Positions 55,784 through 64,000 of a stretch of DNA of 64,000 bases are shown here, piece by piece. Position numbers and translations under genes: made by a program. The stretch is taken from contig CAWJPU010000013.1 of assembly GCA_963844805.1 (NCBI GenBank), positions 124,001-188,000 on the forward strand, in the 5' to 3' direction. This DNA is from JACCZR01 sp963844805. Lineage in GTDB: Bacteria; Actinomycetota; Thermoleophilia; Solirubrobacterales; Thermoleophilaceae. The notes below the pieces were generated by a model, which saw nothing but the letters and a program-made list of their open reading frames with translations, searched no databases and was not told where the DNA came from. Positions within the stretch are counted from its first letter, which is position 1. Each line of letters starts with the position of its first letter.

Positions 55784-56644
55784 GTGGTCGGCCGGGCACC
55801 GGACCATTCCATCTTCGCCGCCACCCAGCTGGAGTTCGGCTTCGCGCTGGGGCCTCCCGACGGCCGCTTCCTGCTGCGCAGCGACCCCGACGGCGATCCG
55901 GAGCGCGTCCTCGTGCTCGACACGCTCGGCGCGGCCGAGCGGCGCCGGCTGAAGCGCCGCCGCGGCAAGACGCTCACCGAGGCCGAGCCCGAGCCGGTCC
56001 CCACCGCGCGGGCCACCGTGATTCGCGCCGAGCCGTTCGAGTCCGACGAGCAGGCCAGGGCCTGGCTGGAGTCCGTGCGGCGCGACGAGAGCGTCCGGCA
56101 GGCCGAGACCGACGACGCGCTGCGGCGGCTCAACCGCGCCGTCCGGGCCCAGCGCGCGGCGGCCGGCGACCCGTACCTGCGCGAGGTCTCGCTGGGCCAG
56201 GCGCTGGTCCTGCGCTTCGGCTACGGCGAGGGCGACAGCGTGGCCTTCGGGCGCTTCGCCGAGGCCTGGGAGGCCCCGCACGAGCGCCGGAAGGTCAAGC
56301 GCTCGATGGCCGCCCCCGAGGAGCGCTTCGCGGCGCTGGTCGGCGCCCGTGAGGAGGCCGGTGTGGCCGAGGACCTGGTGCTGCGCGCCCGGCTGGACCT
56401 GGACGCCGGGCATCTGCGCGAGGCCGCGTTGCAGGCGCGCGTGGCCCTCGAGGCGCTGCTGGCGGAGTCGGGGGCCGAGCTGTCCGACCGGCCGCGGGCC
56501 GAGCTGGAGTCCGACCGCGGGGCGGTGGCCGCCGCGGCCTCAGCGGCGCTGCGGGGCCCACTGGACGAGACCGCGGCGGGTGCGGTCTCCGAGGCGGTGC
56601 GGCACATGGAGTCATCGCTGCGCCGCCTGCGCCTGGCCGGCTGA
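55784..56644 (+). CDS. Conserved-looking protein of unknown function
   Basis: 286 residues, no signal or membrane segment. N-terminus SIFAATQLEFGFALGPPDGR and RVLVLDTLGAAERRRLKRRR, middle TRANSITION to helical, charged segments (AVRAQRAAAGDPYLREVSLG, VLRFGYGEGDSVAFGRFAEA), then a helical C-terminus (LREAALQARVALEALLAESG). I do not recognise the family. GTG 55784 has GGAGG eight bases upstream, and the gene follows the hydrolase by 28 bases, so they may be co-transcribed. Confidence 0.6.
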   Translation: MVGRAPDHSIFAATQLEFGFALGPPDGRFLLRSDPDGDPERVLVLDTLGAAERRRLKRRRGKTLTEAEPEPVPTARATVIRAEPFESDEQARAWLESVRRDESVRQAETDDALRRLNRAVRAQRAAAGDPYLREVSLGQALVLRFGYGEGDSVAFGRFAEAWEAPHERRKVKRSMAAPEERFAALVGAREEAGVAEDLVLRARLDLDAGHLREAALQARVALEALLAESGAELSDRPRAELESDRGAVAAAASAALRGPLDETAAGAVSEAVRHMESSLRRLRLAG

Positions 56645-56803
56645 CCCGGCCCGGTCACCGATTCGACACACGGTCGAGCGCGCGCCCCGCGATCTTGGAC
56701 AGCGGTAGATAGGAGATGGGACCGCCCGCAAGCAAGATCGATGGCGTGAACGCCGCCGTGACCAGCCTCGACCGCGGAAGGAGTCGCGGCAGGCAAAGGG
56801 CAC

Positions 56804-56904
56804 GGAGGGCCAAGCACCCTCCCCACAGGGCCCGCCCCGGATCAGGACGGGCCTGGATAAATGGCCGGGAGGTGGGCGGAGCAAACCCGCGCTTCGCCCA
56901 CCTC
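56804..56904. terminator. Hairpins between convergent genes
   Basis: GGAGGGCCAAGCACCCTCC at 56804-56822 has six-base arms. At 56869-56904, arms GAGGTGGGCG and CGCCCACCTC pair perfectly over ten positions around a 16-base loop; it lies 15 bases after the stop of the minus-strand protease gene. Between them a third imperfect stem (AGGGCCCG with CGGGCCT) can form. The 274-base gap 56645-56918 lies between two converging genes, so terminators for both strands are expected. I see no gene in it. Confidence 0.6.
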
Positions 56905-56918
56905 GCCGGTTCTTACGA

Positions 56919-58028
56919 CTAGTAGCCCGGCGGCGGCACCTGCCCGGCGGCCCGCCAGGACAGCTCCCACACCCGCCGGCTCATCTTGGCCTCCTGCTGG
57001 GCGACGCGCGCGCGCATGCGGTCCGGCACCCGCTCCAGCTGGCGGCGCAGGAAGGCGAGGTCCACCGCCGAGCGGTACAGGTCCTTGCGCGCCCTGCGGG
57101 CCGGCCCGGCGGCGCGGATGGCCCGGCGGCGCCCCGCCAGGGAGCCGAGCGCCTCCAGGTCGTAGGGCCCCAGCACGCCGCTGGCCAGCTCGGGGCCGAG
57201 ACGCTCCCGCACGGCCCTGCCCTCACGCGAACGGGAGACGATGGCCAGGACCAGCACGACGGAGAAGGTGGGGAACATGATCAGCGCGTAGACGCCCAGG
57301 AAGCCGACCCCCTGCGCGGCGCCGGCCGAGCTGTTCCACACCGCGTGGAGCACGATCGCCCCGAGCAGCCCCAGCAGCACCCACAGGCCGCGGGTAGTGG
57401 AGCGCGAGCGCGCTGCGAGCCCGAAGCCGATACCGGTGACGGCGGTGAACAGCGGGTGGGCGAAGGGCGACAGGATCCCGCGCGCGAAGAAGGTCCCGGC
57501 CAGCACGTTCTCGTCCTGTGCGAGCGCCTTGGAGTAGTAGAGGACGTTCTCGGTGAAGGCGAAGCCCAGACCGACCATCGCGGCGTAGATGATGCCGTCG
57601 AGCACGCCGTCCAGCTCTGTCCGGCGCCACTTGTAGATCGCGAACAGCGCGGTGGCCTTGGCCGTCTCCTCCACGATGGGAGCGGAGATCGTGCTGCCGA
57701 ACAGCTCGCCGAAGTCCGAGCCGAACGTGCCGCTCACGATCGCCTGCCCGGTGCTGTTGACGATCAGCGCGAAGCCGGTGGCCGCCCCGGCGCCCCACAG
57801 GAAGGTGAGCACCAGCAGCGTGAAGGGCTCGGGCTCGTACCGGTCCAGCAGGAGGGCCAGGCCGAGGTAGATCGGCACCGGTATCGCGGCCAGCACGATC
57901 CCGGTCACCAGCGCCAGCGCCCCGACCTCGACCCCGATGATCAGGAACGAGCCGCAGGCCGCGCCGATCAGGGCAAGGCCGGCGCCCGAGGCGAGCAGGC
58001 CGGAGGCGAGGCGGCGGTTGTCGTTCAG
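56919..58028 (-). CDS. PrsW-family intramembrane metalloprotease (CTG start likely)
   Basis: PrsW-type protease with about eight or nine membrane segments. Motifs: IVEETAKATALFAIYKWRR (E-E-x-x-K), GFAFTENVLYYS, SPFAHPLFTAVTGIGFG and VLHAVWNSSAG. A GTG at 57908 is the first canonical start, but 40 more in-frame codons upstream encode a coherent extra membrane segment (LLASGAGLALIGAACGSFLI) and reach CTG 58028, which overlaps the sirtuin stop as CTGA, just as other gene pairs here overlap as ATGA or GTGA. I therefore extend the gene. A cytoplasmic basic tail follows. Family members cleave anti-sigma factors; the target here is unknown. Confidence 0.75.
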   Translation of the reverse strand: MNDNRRLASGLLASGAGLALIGAACGSFLIIGVEVGALALVTGIVLAAIPVPIYLGLALLLDRYEPEPFTLLVLTFLWGAGAATGFALIVNSTGQAIVSGTFGSDFGELFGSTISAPIVEETAKATALFAIYKWRRTELDGVLDGIIYAAMVGLGFAFTENVLYYSKALAQDENVLAGTFFARGILSPFAHPLFTAVTGIGFGLAARSRSTTRGLWVLLGLLGAIVLHAVWNSSAGAAQGVGFLGVYALIMFPTFSVVLVLAIVSRSREGRAVRERLGPELASGVLGPYDLEALGSLAGRRRAIRAAGPARRARKDLYRSAVDLAFLRRQLERVPDRMRARVAQQEAKMSRRVWELSWRAAGQVPPPGY

Positions 58029-58807
58029 CGCGACAACGCGGTCAGGACCGCGTCCAGTTCGTCCACGACGTCGCCGTCCAGGCGGACGTCGGCGTCGGAG
58101 TCATACGGCGTCGGCCCCTGGGTGACGACGGCCAGCCGGCCGCCAGAGGCCAGCGTGACGCCGGGCAGGCCGGCCACCGGGTGCACCTCCAGCGAGGAGC
58201 CCACGCACAGCATCAGGTCGGCCTCCGCGGCCAGCGCGTGGGCCTCGGCCATCGCCTCGGCGGGCAGGAGCTCCCCGAACAGCACCACGTCGGGCTTGAG
58301 CGGCGAGACGCACGCCGGGCACTCGGGTGCGCCGTCGGCGCCGTCCAGCATCGCGACCACGCGCTCGAGCTCGAAGCGGCCGCCGCACTCCAGGCACAGG
58401 CTGTGCGAGATCGAGCCGTGCACCTCCACCACCCGCTCGCTGCCGGCGGCCCGGTGCAGGCGGTCGATGTTCTGGGTGATCACCCCGCGCACCAGCCCGC
58501 GGCGCTCCAGCTCGGCGACCGCCCGGTGGGCGCCGTTGGGCTCCTTGTAGCGCAGGCTGGTGAAGCGTTGCGAGTAGAAGGACCAGAAGCGGTCGGGATC
58601 GCGCCGGAAGGCGTCGATGTGCGCGACCTCCATCGGGTTGACCTTCTCCCACATGCCGGTGCCCGGCGAGCGGAAGTCGGGGATGCCCGACGGGACCGAG
58701 ACTCCCGCCCCGGTGAGCACCACGGCCGACTCGGCCGAGCGGAGGAGCTCGGCTAGCTGAGGAGCGCAGGCCGGGCGCTGGCCGGCCGAGTACCGGAGGC
58801 TCGGCAC
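58025..58807 (-). CDS. Sir2-family NAD-dependent protein deacylase
   Basis: About 260 residues. VVLTGAGVSVPSGIPDFRSP binds NAD, QNIDRLHRAAGS and VEVHGSISHSLCLECGG hold the catalytic His and the first zinc Cys pair, CPACVSPLKPDVVLFGE the second, and LMLCVGSSLEVHPVAGLP the remaining NAD contacts. The first usable start is GTG 58807, so residues before LAELLRSAES are encoded by a copy of the dispersed repeat (RYSAGQRPACAP). That part is not family sequence. The C-terminus overlaps the protease gene. Confidence 0.85.
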   Translation of the reverse strand: MPSLRYSAGQRPACAPQLAELLRSAESAVVLTGAGVSVPSGIPDFRSPGTGMWEKVNPMEVAHIDAFRRDPDRFWSFYSQRFTSLRYKEPNGAHRAVAELERRGLVRGVITQNIDRLHRAAGSERVVEVHGSISHSLCLECGGRFELERVVAMLDGADGAPECPACVSPLKPDVVLFGELLPAEAMAEAHALAAEADLMLCVGSSLEVHPVAGLPGVTLASGGRLAVVTQGPTPYDSDADVRLDGDVVDELDAVLTALSR

Positions 58808-58819
58808 AGCCTCCTCAGC
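58756..58819 (-). repeat. Dispersed palindromic repeat, fourth copy, with flanking inverted repeats
   Basis: GGAGCGCAGGCCGGGCGCTG and GCCGGCCGAG match the core of the copies at 5925 and 21487, followed by TACCGGAGG as in the second of these. Perfect nine-base inverted repeats, GCTGAGGAG at 58756-58764 and CTCCTCAGC at 58811-58819, enclose the copy. It overlaps the beginning of the sirtuin gene and the end of the crotonase gene. Confidence 0.7.
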
Positions 58820-59918
58820 GGCCCTTGAACTGAGGCGTGCGCTTCCCAAGGAACGCCCCGATGCCTTCCTTCGCATCCTCGGATCCGAACACCTCGCCGA
58901 AGGCCTCGCCCTCGCGCCGCAGGCCCTCGCCCAGCTCGCCGTCCATCGACACCGCCTTGATCCGCGAGATCGCCAGCGGGGGCTGCTCGGCGAGCTTGCG
59001 TGCCCACGACAGCGAGATGTCGAACAGCTCGTGGTCGGGCACCACCCGCGTGGCCAGCCCCGCGCGCAGCGCCTCGTAGGCGTCGATCGGCTCGCCGGTG
59101 AGGTTCATCTCGAGGGCCTTGCCCTCCCCCACCAGCCGCGGCAGCCGCTGGGTGCCGCCGAAGCCGGGGATGAGCCCCAGGTTGATCTCCGGCTGGCCGA
59201 AGGAGGCCGACTCCGCGGCGACGCGGAAGTCGCACGCCATGGCCAGCTCGCAGCCGCCGCCGAAGGCGATCGAGTTCACCGCGGCGATGGTCACCGTCGA
59301 CGACTCCTCCATCGCACGCATGAACTCGTGCGTGCTCTCCAGCAGCTCGCGACCCTCCTGGTCGGGCGACATCTTCGTGAACTCCTTGAGGTCGGCCCCC
59401 GCGGAGAAGGTGAAGATGTTCGACGAGGCGATCACCACGGCCCGCAGCTTGCCGTCGACCTCGGCCCACAGCTCGCCGAGCTCCCCGACCAGCTGGGGCG
59501 AGATCGCGTTGGTCGGCGGGCGGTTCAGCCAGATGATCCCCACGTCGCCGCGGGTCTCCAGCTGGAGGGCCTCGCGCGACTGGCCCTGGTCGGGCTGCGG
59601 GTAGGGGAAGAAGCCCTGCCCGGTCTTCTTGCCCAGCCGGCCCTGTGCGACCAGGCGGCGCAGCACGTCGGGCGGAGTGAAGTTCGGCCCCCACTCCGAC
59701 TCCGCGCGCTCCAGCGCCTCGAGCACGTCGTCGAGGCCCTGCTCGTCCGCGCGGGCGAACGGGCCCGGCAAGATGCCCGCGCCCATCATCATGCCGATCT
59801 CGATGTCCTTGGCCGCCGCCGCGCCCTCCTCGAGGACGAGGCACGACTCCACGAGCGCCTTCAGCGAGAAGCGCTCGACCAGCGTGTCGGTCGTCTGACC
59901 CTCAGCCGCCGTGCTCAT
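58815..59918 (-). CDS. 3-hydroxyacyl-CoA dehydrogenase C-domain fused to enoyl-CoA hydratase
   Basis: 367 residues. The first 110 or so (IEIGMMMGAGILPGPFARAD, LDDVLEALERAESEWGPNFT, LVAQGRLGKKTGQGFFPYP) are a 3HCDH C-terminal domain. The rest is a crotonase: VGIIWLNRPPTNAISPQLVG, FSAGADLKEFTKMS and VNSIAFGGGCELAMACDFRV, with oxyanion-hole residues and Glu in ASFGQPEINLGLIPGFGGTQ. It lacks the NAD-binding domain, which is in the next gene upstream. Compared with FadB the modules are split and reordered. ATG 59918 overlaps the upstream stop by 17 bases. Likely acts in fatty-acid oxidation or in supplying PHA precursors. Confidence 0.85.
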   Translation of the reverse strand: MSTAAEGQTTDTLVERFSLKALVESCLVLEEGAAAAKDIEIGMMMGAGILPGPFARADEQGLDDVLEALERAESEWGPNFTPPDVLRRLVAQGRLGKKTGQGFFPYPQPDQGQSREALQLETRGDVGIIWLNRPPTNAISPQLVGELGELWAEVDGKLRAVVIASSNIFTFSAGADLKEFTKMSPDQEGRELLESTHEFMRAMEESSTVTIAAVNSIAFGGGCELAMACDFRVAAESASFGQPEINLGLIPGFGGTQRLPRLVGEGKALEMNLTGEPIDAYEALRAGLATRVVPDHELFDISLSWARKLAEQPPLAISRIKAVSMDGELGEGLRREGEAFGEVFGSEDAKEGIGAFLGKRTPQFKGR

Positions 59919-60777
59919 AGAAACCCTTTCCGGTCTTCTGGCCGAGGTTCCCGGCGCTCACCAGCTCCTGCATCTGCTGGGAGACGTAGAAGCGGTCGCC
60001 GTAGGACTCGTTGAGGTGCTCGGCCACGTGTAGGACGGTGTCGAGGCCCAGGAGGTCGGTGAGGAAGAACGGCCCCATGGGCGCCGCCTTGGACTCCTGG
60101 ACGATGTTGTCGACCTCCTTGGTGTCAAGGCCCTCCTCCTCGGTCACCTTCCAGATCTCCGACACCGCGGAGTTGAGGATGCGGTTGACCACGAAGCCAG
60201 GGACCTCGTCGCAGCGAATGGCGGTCTTGCGGATCTGCTGGGCGAAGTTGGCGGCGGCCTGGGCGGTCTCCGGCGCCGTCTCGTCGCCCTCGATCACCTC
60301 GATCAGGCGCATCACCGACGCCGGGTAGAAGAAGTGGAAGCCCACCACCTGGTCGGGCCGCGTGGTGGCCTCGGCCATCTCGGAGATGGACAGCGAGGAG
60401 GTGTTCGAGGAGAGGATCGCGTGGCCGGGCGTGGTCGCGTCGAGCTCCGCGAAGACGGCCTGCTTGATCTCCATCCGCTCGGGCACGGCCTCGATCACGA
60501 AGTCGACGTAGCCGAAGCCGTCGTAGGAGGTGGTGCCCTCGATGCGGCCGAGGATCTCCTCGAGCTGGCCGTCGGCCTGCTCCTGGGAGATCTTCTCCTT
60601 CTTGACGAGGCCGCCGAGCTGGCCCTGGGTGACTTCGCGGGCCTTGTCGAGGCCCTGGTCGACGAACTTCTGCTCGACGTCCTTGAGGATCACCGGCACG
60701 CCGGCGCTGGCGACCACCTGGGCGATCTCGCCGCCCATGGTCCCCGCGCCCACTACGGCGGCTTTGTAAACGAACAA
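59902..60777 (-). CDS. 3-hydroxyacyl-CoA dehydrogenase
   Basis: 291 residues. NAD-binding start KAAVVGAGTMGGEIAQVVAS, then VDFVIEAVPERMEIKQAVFA, ILSSNTSSLSISEMAEAT, GFHFFYPASVMRLIEVIEGD with the catalytic His, and EVPGFVVNRILNSAVSEIW; the C-terminal domain ends GNLGQKTGKGFYEHGG. TTG 60777 is preceded by GGAAAGG; the longer open frame belongs to the upstream hydrolase. Reduces or oxidises 3-oxoacyl/3-hydroxyacyl-CoA with NAD. It is coupled to the crotonase fusion downstream. Confidence 0.9.
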   Translation of the reverse strand: MFVYKAAVVGAGTMGGEIAQVVASAGVPVILKDVEQKFVDQGLDKAREVTQGQLGGLVKKEKISQEQADGQLEEILGRIEGTTSYDGFGYVDFVIEAVPERMEIKQAVFAELDATTPGHAILSSNTSSLSISEMAEATTRPDQVVGFHFFYPASVMRLIEVIEGDETAPETAQAAANFAQQIRKTAIRCDEVPGFVVNRILNSAVSEIWKVTEEEGLDTKEVDNIVQESKAAPMGPFFLTDLLGLDTVLHVAEHLNESYGDRFYVSQQMQELVSAGNLGQKTGKGFYEHGG

Positions 60778-60827
60778 ATCGTGCCTTTCCGGTCGTTCTG
60801 CGGCGCGTCGGCTATCGACCCATCCGG

Positions 60828-61554
60828 CTACTGCACAGGCGCAGTGAGCGCGTTGCCCAGCGCCCGGTAGACCTTGCGGTTGAACGCCAGCCCCACGTGG
60901 CTGCCGGTGACCTCGACGTTGTGGGCGTAGTCGACGACGCACGACTCCCACCGCACCACCCCGTCCTCCTTGGAGTAGATGCTCGTCAGCCGCACGTCCT
61001 CCGGGAACGGTGCGGTGTAGTCGCGCACGAAGTCGCAGCCGCAGGTCTCGGTCAGGCAGCCCCGGCGCTCGATGCGGTCGGTGGTCAGGCGGTGGTACTG
61101 GCGCACGACCGCCAGCGCCGCCAGGGTGGGGACGCTGATGGCGTGCTGGCGGTTCAGCCCGCCGCCCATCGACACCGCGTGTGAGACCGCATCGGGCCGG
61201 CGCGCGGCAAGCGCGCGGGCGAAGTGGCCGCCGCGGCTGTGGCCGATCACGGCCACCCGCCGCCCGTGGCGCTCGTGCAGCTCCCAGCCTGCGCTCGGCG
61301 CGCTCCATCGCCCGCTCCGAGCAGTCGGAGTTGGTGACGAAGCCCGCGGTGCCCGTCACGTAGCCCATGCGCTGCAGCCAGCCGGCCATCGTCTGCAGCG
61401 AGTAGTCGCCCGCCAGGAACCCGGGCAGGAGCAGGACGGGGCGGCCGTCGCCGCGGGGAACGCCGGACCCGTAGAAGACCGGGTCGGCGAGCAGGCGCGC
61501 GGCCTCGAGCTGCCAGCGGAGCTCCGCGTGATGTCGGCCCCACCAGCGAGCCAT
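60828..61554 (-). CDS. Alpha/beta hydrolase, lipase-like (one frameshift)
   Basis: About 242 residues. N-terminus: GRPVLLLPGFLAGDYSLQTM and GYVTGTAGFVTNSDCSERAM. After a shift near 61290 the nucleophile elbow VAVIGHSRGGHFARALAARR appears, followed by HAVSMGGGLN and the acid and His region SIYSKEDGVVRWESC and GSHVGLAFNRKVY. Resembles actinobacterial lipases or short-chain esterases; PHA-related hydrolases cannot be excluded given the neighbouring phaC. ATG 61554 is divergent from phaC by 45 bases. Confidence 0.75.
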
Positions 61555-61599
61555 GGCGGGCGAGTGTAGGGCGGAGTTTTGCGCGGGCAGCCTTCGGGT

Positions 61600-63317
61600 A
61601 TGGCAACGAGGGAGCGGGAGGGACAGCGGGCTTCGGCCAACGGCAACGGCACCGCCGGCCGCGCAGCGGCGAGCGCGACGCGGCCGAGGCGATCCTCGAG
61701 GACGTGGCGATGGGCCCGGGGCGCGTGCTTCCCGGCGTCGCCGGCCTCAAGCTCGCGGGCAAGCTCGCCACCAAGCCGCAGAAGCTCGCGCGCCGCGGAG
61801 CGGGCCTGGCCGCTGAGCTGGGCAAGGTCGCGGCCGGGCGCTCGGAGCTGGAGCCCGAGAAGGGCGACCGGCGCTTCAAGGACAAGGCGTGGCAGAACAA
61901 CCCCGCCTTCCGGCGGCTGCTGCAGGCCTACCTGGCGGCCGGCCGGACGGTCGACGGGGTCATCTCCGACGCCGACCTGGACTGGCGCTCGGACCGCCGC
62001 GTTCGCTTCTCCGCCGAGAACGTGCTCGACGCGCTGGCCCCGGCCAACAGCCCGTTGCTGAACCCCACCGTGCTCAAGGCGACCGTCGACTCGGGCGGCC
62101 TGCACTTCCTCAAGGGCATGCGCAACCTGGCGAGCGACATCCGGCCCCCGTTCCTCCCCAGCTCGGTGGACAGCTCGGGCTTCGAGGTCGGCGAGGACCT
62201 GGCGGCGACGCCGGGCTCGGTGGTGCTGAAGACCGACGTCTTCGAGCTGATCCAGTACCACCCGCAGACCGACAAGGTGCGCGAGGTGCCCCTCCTCTGC
62301 GTCCCGCCGATGATCAACAAGTACTACGTGGTGGACCTCGCGCCGGGCAAGAGCATGCTCGAGTGGGCCGTCCAGCAGGGGCAGCAGGCGTTCACCATCT
62401 CGTGGCGCAACCCGGGCTCAGAGCAGGCGGACTGGAACCTCGACACCTACCTCGAGGCCGTGGTCGAGGCCCTCGACGCGGTGTCGGCGATCACGGGCCA
62501 GGAGCGTGCGCACGTCCTGGGTCTGTGCGCCGGCGGGACGCTGTCCTCGATCGTGGCCGCGAGGGACGACGGCGATCGCTTCGAGAGCCTGACGCTGGGC
62601 GTCAACGTCCTCGACACCGAGAAGTCCGGCGAGGCTTCGGCGCTGATGGACGACCTCGGGGCGGGCGCCGCGATGGCCGAGTCGGCCCGCCGCGGCTACC
62701 TGAGCGGCTCCAGCCTCGCCGGCCTGTTCGCCTGGCTGCGGCCCAACGACATGGTCTGGGGCTACTGGGTCAACAACTACCTCCTGGGCCAGGACCCGCC
62801 CGCGTGGGACGTCCTGTACTGGAACAGCGACCAGACCAACATGCCGGCCGGCCTGCACCGCGACTTCGTCCAGATGTCGCGCGAGAACTCGCTCGCCTCG
62901 CCCGGCGCGCTGAACGCTCTCGGGGGCCCGGTGGACCTGTCGGAGGTCACGGTGGACTCGTACGTCGTGGCCGGGATCGCCGACCACATCTCGCCGTGGG
63001 AGAACGCCTACCGCACGACCCAGCTGCTGGGCTCCGACCCGCGGTTCGTGCTCTCCACCTCCGGGCACGTGGTGGCGATGGTCAACCCGCCCGGTGACGC
63101 CAAGGCCAACTTCAAGGTCAACGGCGAGAACCCGCCCGAGGCCGAGCGCTGGCTGCGCGACGCGACCACCCAGGAGGGGTCGTGGTGGCCGGACTGGACC
63201 GAATGGCTGGGCGAGCGCTCGGGCGACGAGGTCGATGCCCCGGCCGAAGCCGGCGCGCGGCCCGACTACCCGGTGGTCGGCGACGCCCCGGGCGAGTACG
63301 TGAAGGTGGAGGCCTGA
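61600..63317 (+). CDS. phaC: Polyhydroxyalkanoate synthase, PhaC (one frameshift near 5' end)
   Basis: About 570 residues. PHA synthase polymerising hydroxyacyl-CoA. N-terminal domain FKDKAWQNNPAFRRLLQAYL; lipase-like box GLCAGGTLSSIVAARD with the catalytic Cys in place of Ser; VPPMINKYYVVDLAPGKSML and WRNPGSEQADWNLDTYLEAV; acid residue in VVAGIADHISPWENAYR; catalytic His in STSGHVVAMVNPPGD. A shift near 61685 separates the first 28 residues; without them a start at ATG 61708 or nearby is possible. Two phasin-like genes at 51-53 kb and the beta-oxidation enzymes next door fit a storage-polymer role. Class I versus other classes is not decided. Confidence 0.9.
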
Positions 63318-64000
63318 GAAGGCTGCCCCGGACGGGCGGCGTCTACTACGAGCGGAGGGGCCGGGGGGAGCCGCTCCTGCTCATCAGCGGCTTCGCGATC
63401 AGCGCGGCCGTCTTCGAGCCCGTGCTCGCGCCCTATGAGGCGCGCTTCGAGTGCATCCTGTACGACCACCGCGGCGCCGGGCGCTCGCGCACACCCCTGC
63501 GCCCCCTGTCGATCCCCGAGCTGGCCGCCGACGCCGTGCGCATCCTGGACGACCTCGGCCTGGACAGCGCGCACGTTATGGGCGTGTCGATGGGCGGCAT
63601 GGTCGCCCAGGAGATGGCGATCCGGTTCCCCGACCGCGTGCGCGGGCTGGTGCTCGGGTGCACCACCCCGGGCGGCCCTCGCGCGGTCCGCCCCGCCTTC
63701 GGCGAGCTCGGCTCGGTGGCGCTCGGCGCCGTGTCCGCCCTGCGCGAGGAGGGCCGGCCGTGGCTCGCCGGCGCCCTGTTCTCCGAGAGCTTCCGGCGCG
63801 AGCACCCCGAACGGGTGCGCGAGCTGCTGGGCTACTTCTTCCGCCACCGGGCGCGGCCCCACGGCGTGGCCTGGCACTGGTGGGCGAGCGTCTACCACGA
63901 CACCGTGTCGCGCCTGCACCGCATCCAGGCGCCGACGCTGGTCTTCCACGGCGAGGAGGATCGGCTGTCGCCGCTCGCCAACTCGCAGCTGCTGGCCACC
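63314..64000 (+). CDS. Alpha/beta hydrolase, CTG start likely (3' end outside window)
   Basis: 229 codons are visible, all open. VYYERRGRGEPLLLISGFAI, CILYDHRGAGRSRTPL, nucleophile elbow HVMGVSMGGMVAQEMAIRFP and LVFHGEEDRLSPLANSQLL with the acid residue are typical of alpha/beta hydrolases of the proline-iminopeptidase/haloperoxidase-like group; substrate unknown. There is no ATG, GTG or TTG before the homology begins. CTG 63314 overlaps the phaC stop as CTGA, leaves 18 residues before GEPLLLI as expected for the family, and has AAGG and GGAGG just upstream. Confidence 0.8.
   Translation, partial: MRRLPRTGGVYYERRGRGEPLLLISGFAISAAVFEPVLAPYEARFECILYDHRGAGRSRTPLRPLSIPELAADAVRILDDLGLDSAHVMGVSMGGMVAQEMAIRFPDRVRGLVLGCTTPGGPRAVRPAFGELGSVALGAVSALREEGRPWLAGALFSESFRREHPERVRELLGYFFRHRARPHGVAWHWWASVYHDTVSRLHRIQAPTLVFHGEEDRLSPLANSQLLAT

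Noticed and set aside
53272..56133. Minus-strand open frame of 953 codons opposite the peptidoglycan hydrolase
   Set aside because: Antisense of a gene with signal peptide and three recognisable domains; composition is that of a shadow frame.
56700..56870. GEMM-type cyclic di-GMP riboswitch suggested by GGCAAAGGGCACGG
   Set aside because: No downstream gene on that strand, and the conserved GEMM core is missing; the stems are better explained as terminators between convergent genes.

Overview
The window is a 64 kb piece of a very GC-rich actinobacterial chromosome. Dense GTG, TTG and probably CTG starts, four-base stop/start overlaps, the radA-disA-carD block, the ispD-ispF-cysS-rlmB-sigH order, form I CO dehydrogenase and an LPFTG surface protein all fit a soil member of the class Thermoleophilia (Solirubrobacterales-like). 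That placement is inference from gene content and order. I recognise no rRNA, tRNA, CRISPR array, phage or insertion sequence. Roughly twenty genes are interrupted by apparent one- or two-base shifts while many of their neighbours are intact, so uncorrected sequencing indels are likelier than mass pseudogenisation. Where a gene is cut by such shifts I give the reconstructed span.

Region 1 (1-9.2 kb, minus strand) is a housekeeping operon: radA, disA (c-di-AMP synthesis), carD, a two-copy palindromic repeat, ispD, a PHP phosphoesterase, ispF, an amidase, cysS, rlmB and a sigH-like sigma factor. Region 2 (9.3-14 kb) holds broken genes: a Calx-beta/PKD surface protein, a DEDDh exonuclease fused to a UvrC-like GIY-YIG domain, a CDGSH Fe-S protein, and a GH114-like protein joined to the tail of a cysteine hydrolase. 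Region 3 (14-26.2 kb) carries clpC, lysS, greA, dus, an AbiEi/DUF559 protein, coaX, folK, and a signalling group of lone receiver, HD-GYP phosphodiesterase and hybrid histidine kinase.

Region 4 (26.2-40.1 kb) is the most distinctive. Folate genes folB and folP are followed upstream by a zinc-ribbon gene and coxG. Then comes a long cox locus: coxM-coxS-coxL with the form I active-site signature AYRCSFR, an XdhC-YHS fusion, a MocA-like cytidylyltransferase, coxD, coxE, a 60-residue Cys/His protein and a free-standing fragment of the molybdopterin subunit. Directly upstream of coxM, on the same strand and mutually overlapping, are five small proteins that each have one N-terminal membrane segment followed by a short helical tail. 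I do not recognise these five as a described system; they are the best candidate here for a new CO-dehydrogenase-associated module. A second XdhC gene diverges just beyond them.

Region 5 (40.1-53 kb) has ftsH, hpt, tilS, a MerR-HTH/class III nucleotide cyclase fusion, a two-domain SDR resembling mycobacterial acyl-CoA reductases, an LPFTG wall-anchored protein, a DMT permease, an acyltransferase, an SDR, two phasin-like proteins and a nucleoside phosphorylase. Region 6 (53-64 kb) has a three-module peptidoglycan hydrolase behind a structured leader, a PrsW-type protease, a sirtuin, a 3HCDH_C-crotonase fusion beside a 3-hydroxyacyl-CoA dehydrogenase, a lipase-like hydrolase, phaC and an edge-truncated hydrolase. 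Phasins, PhaC and the beta-oxidation genes suggest polyhydroxyalkanoate or storage-lipid metabolism, and the cox locus suggests scavenging of trace CO.
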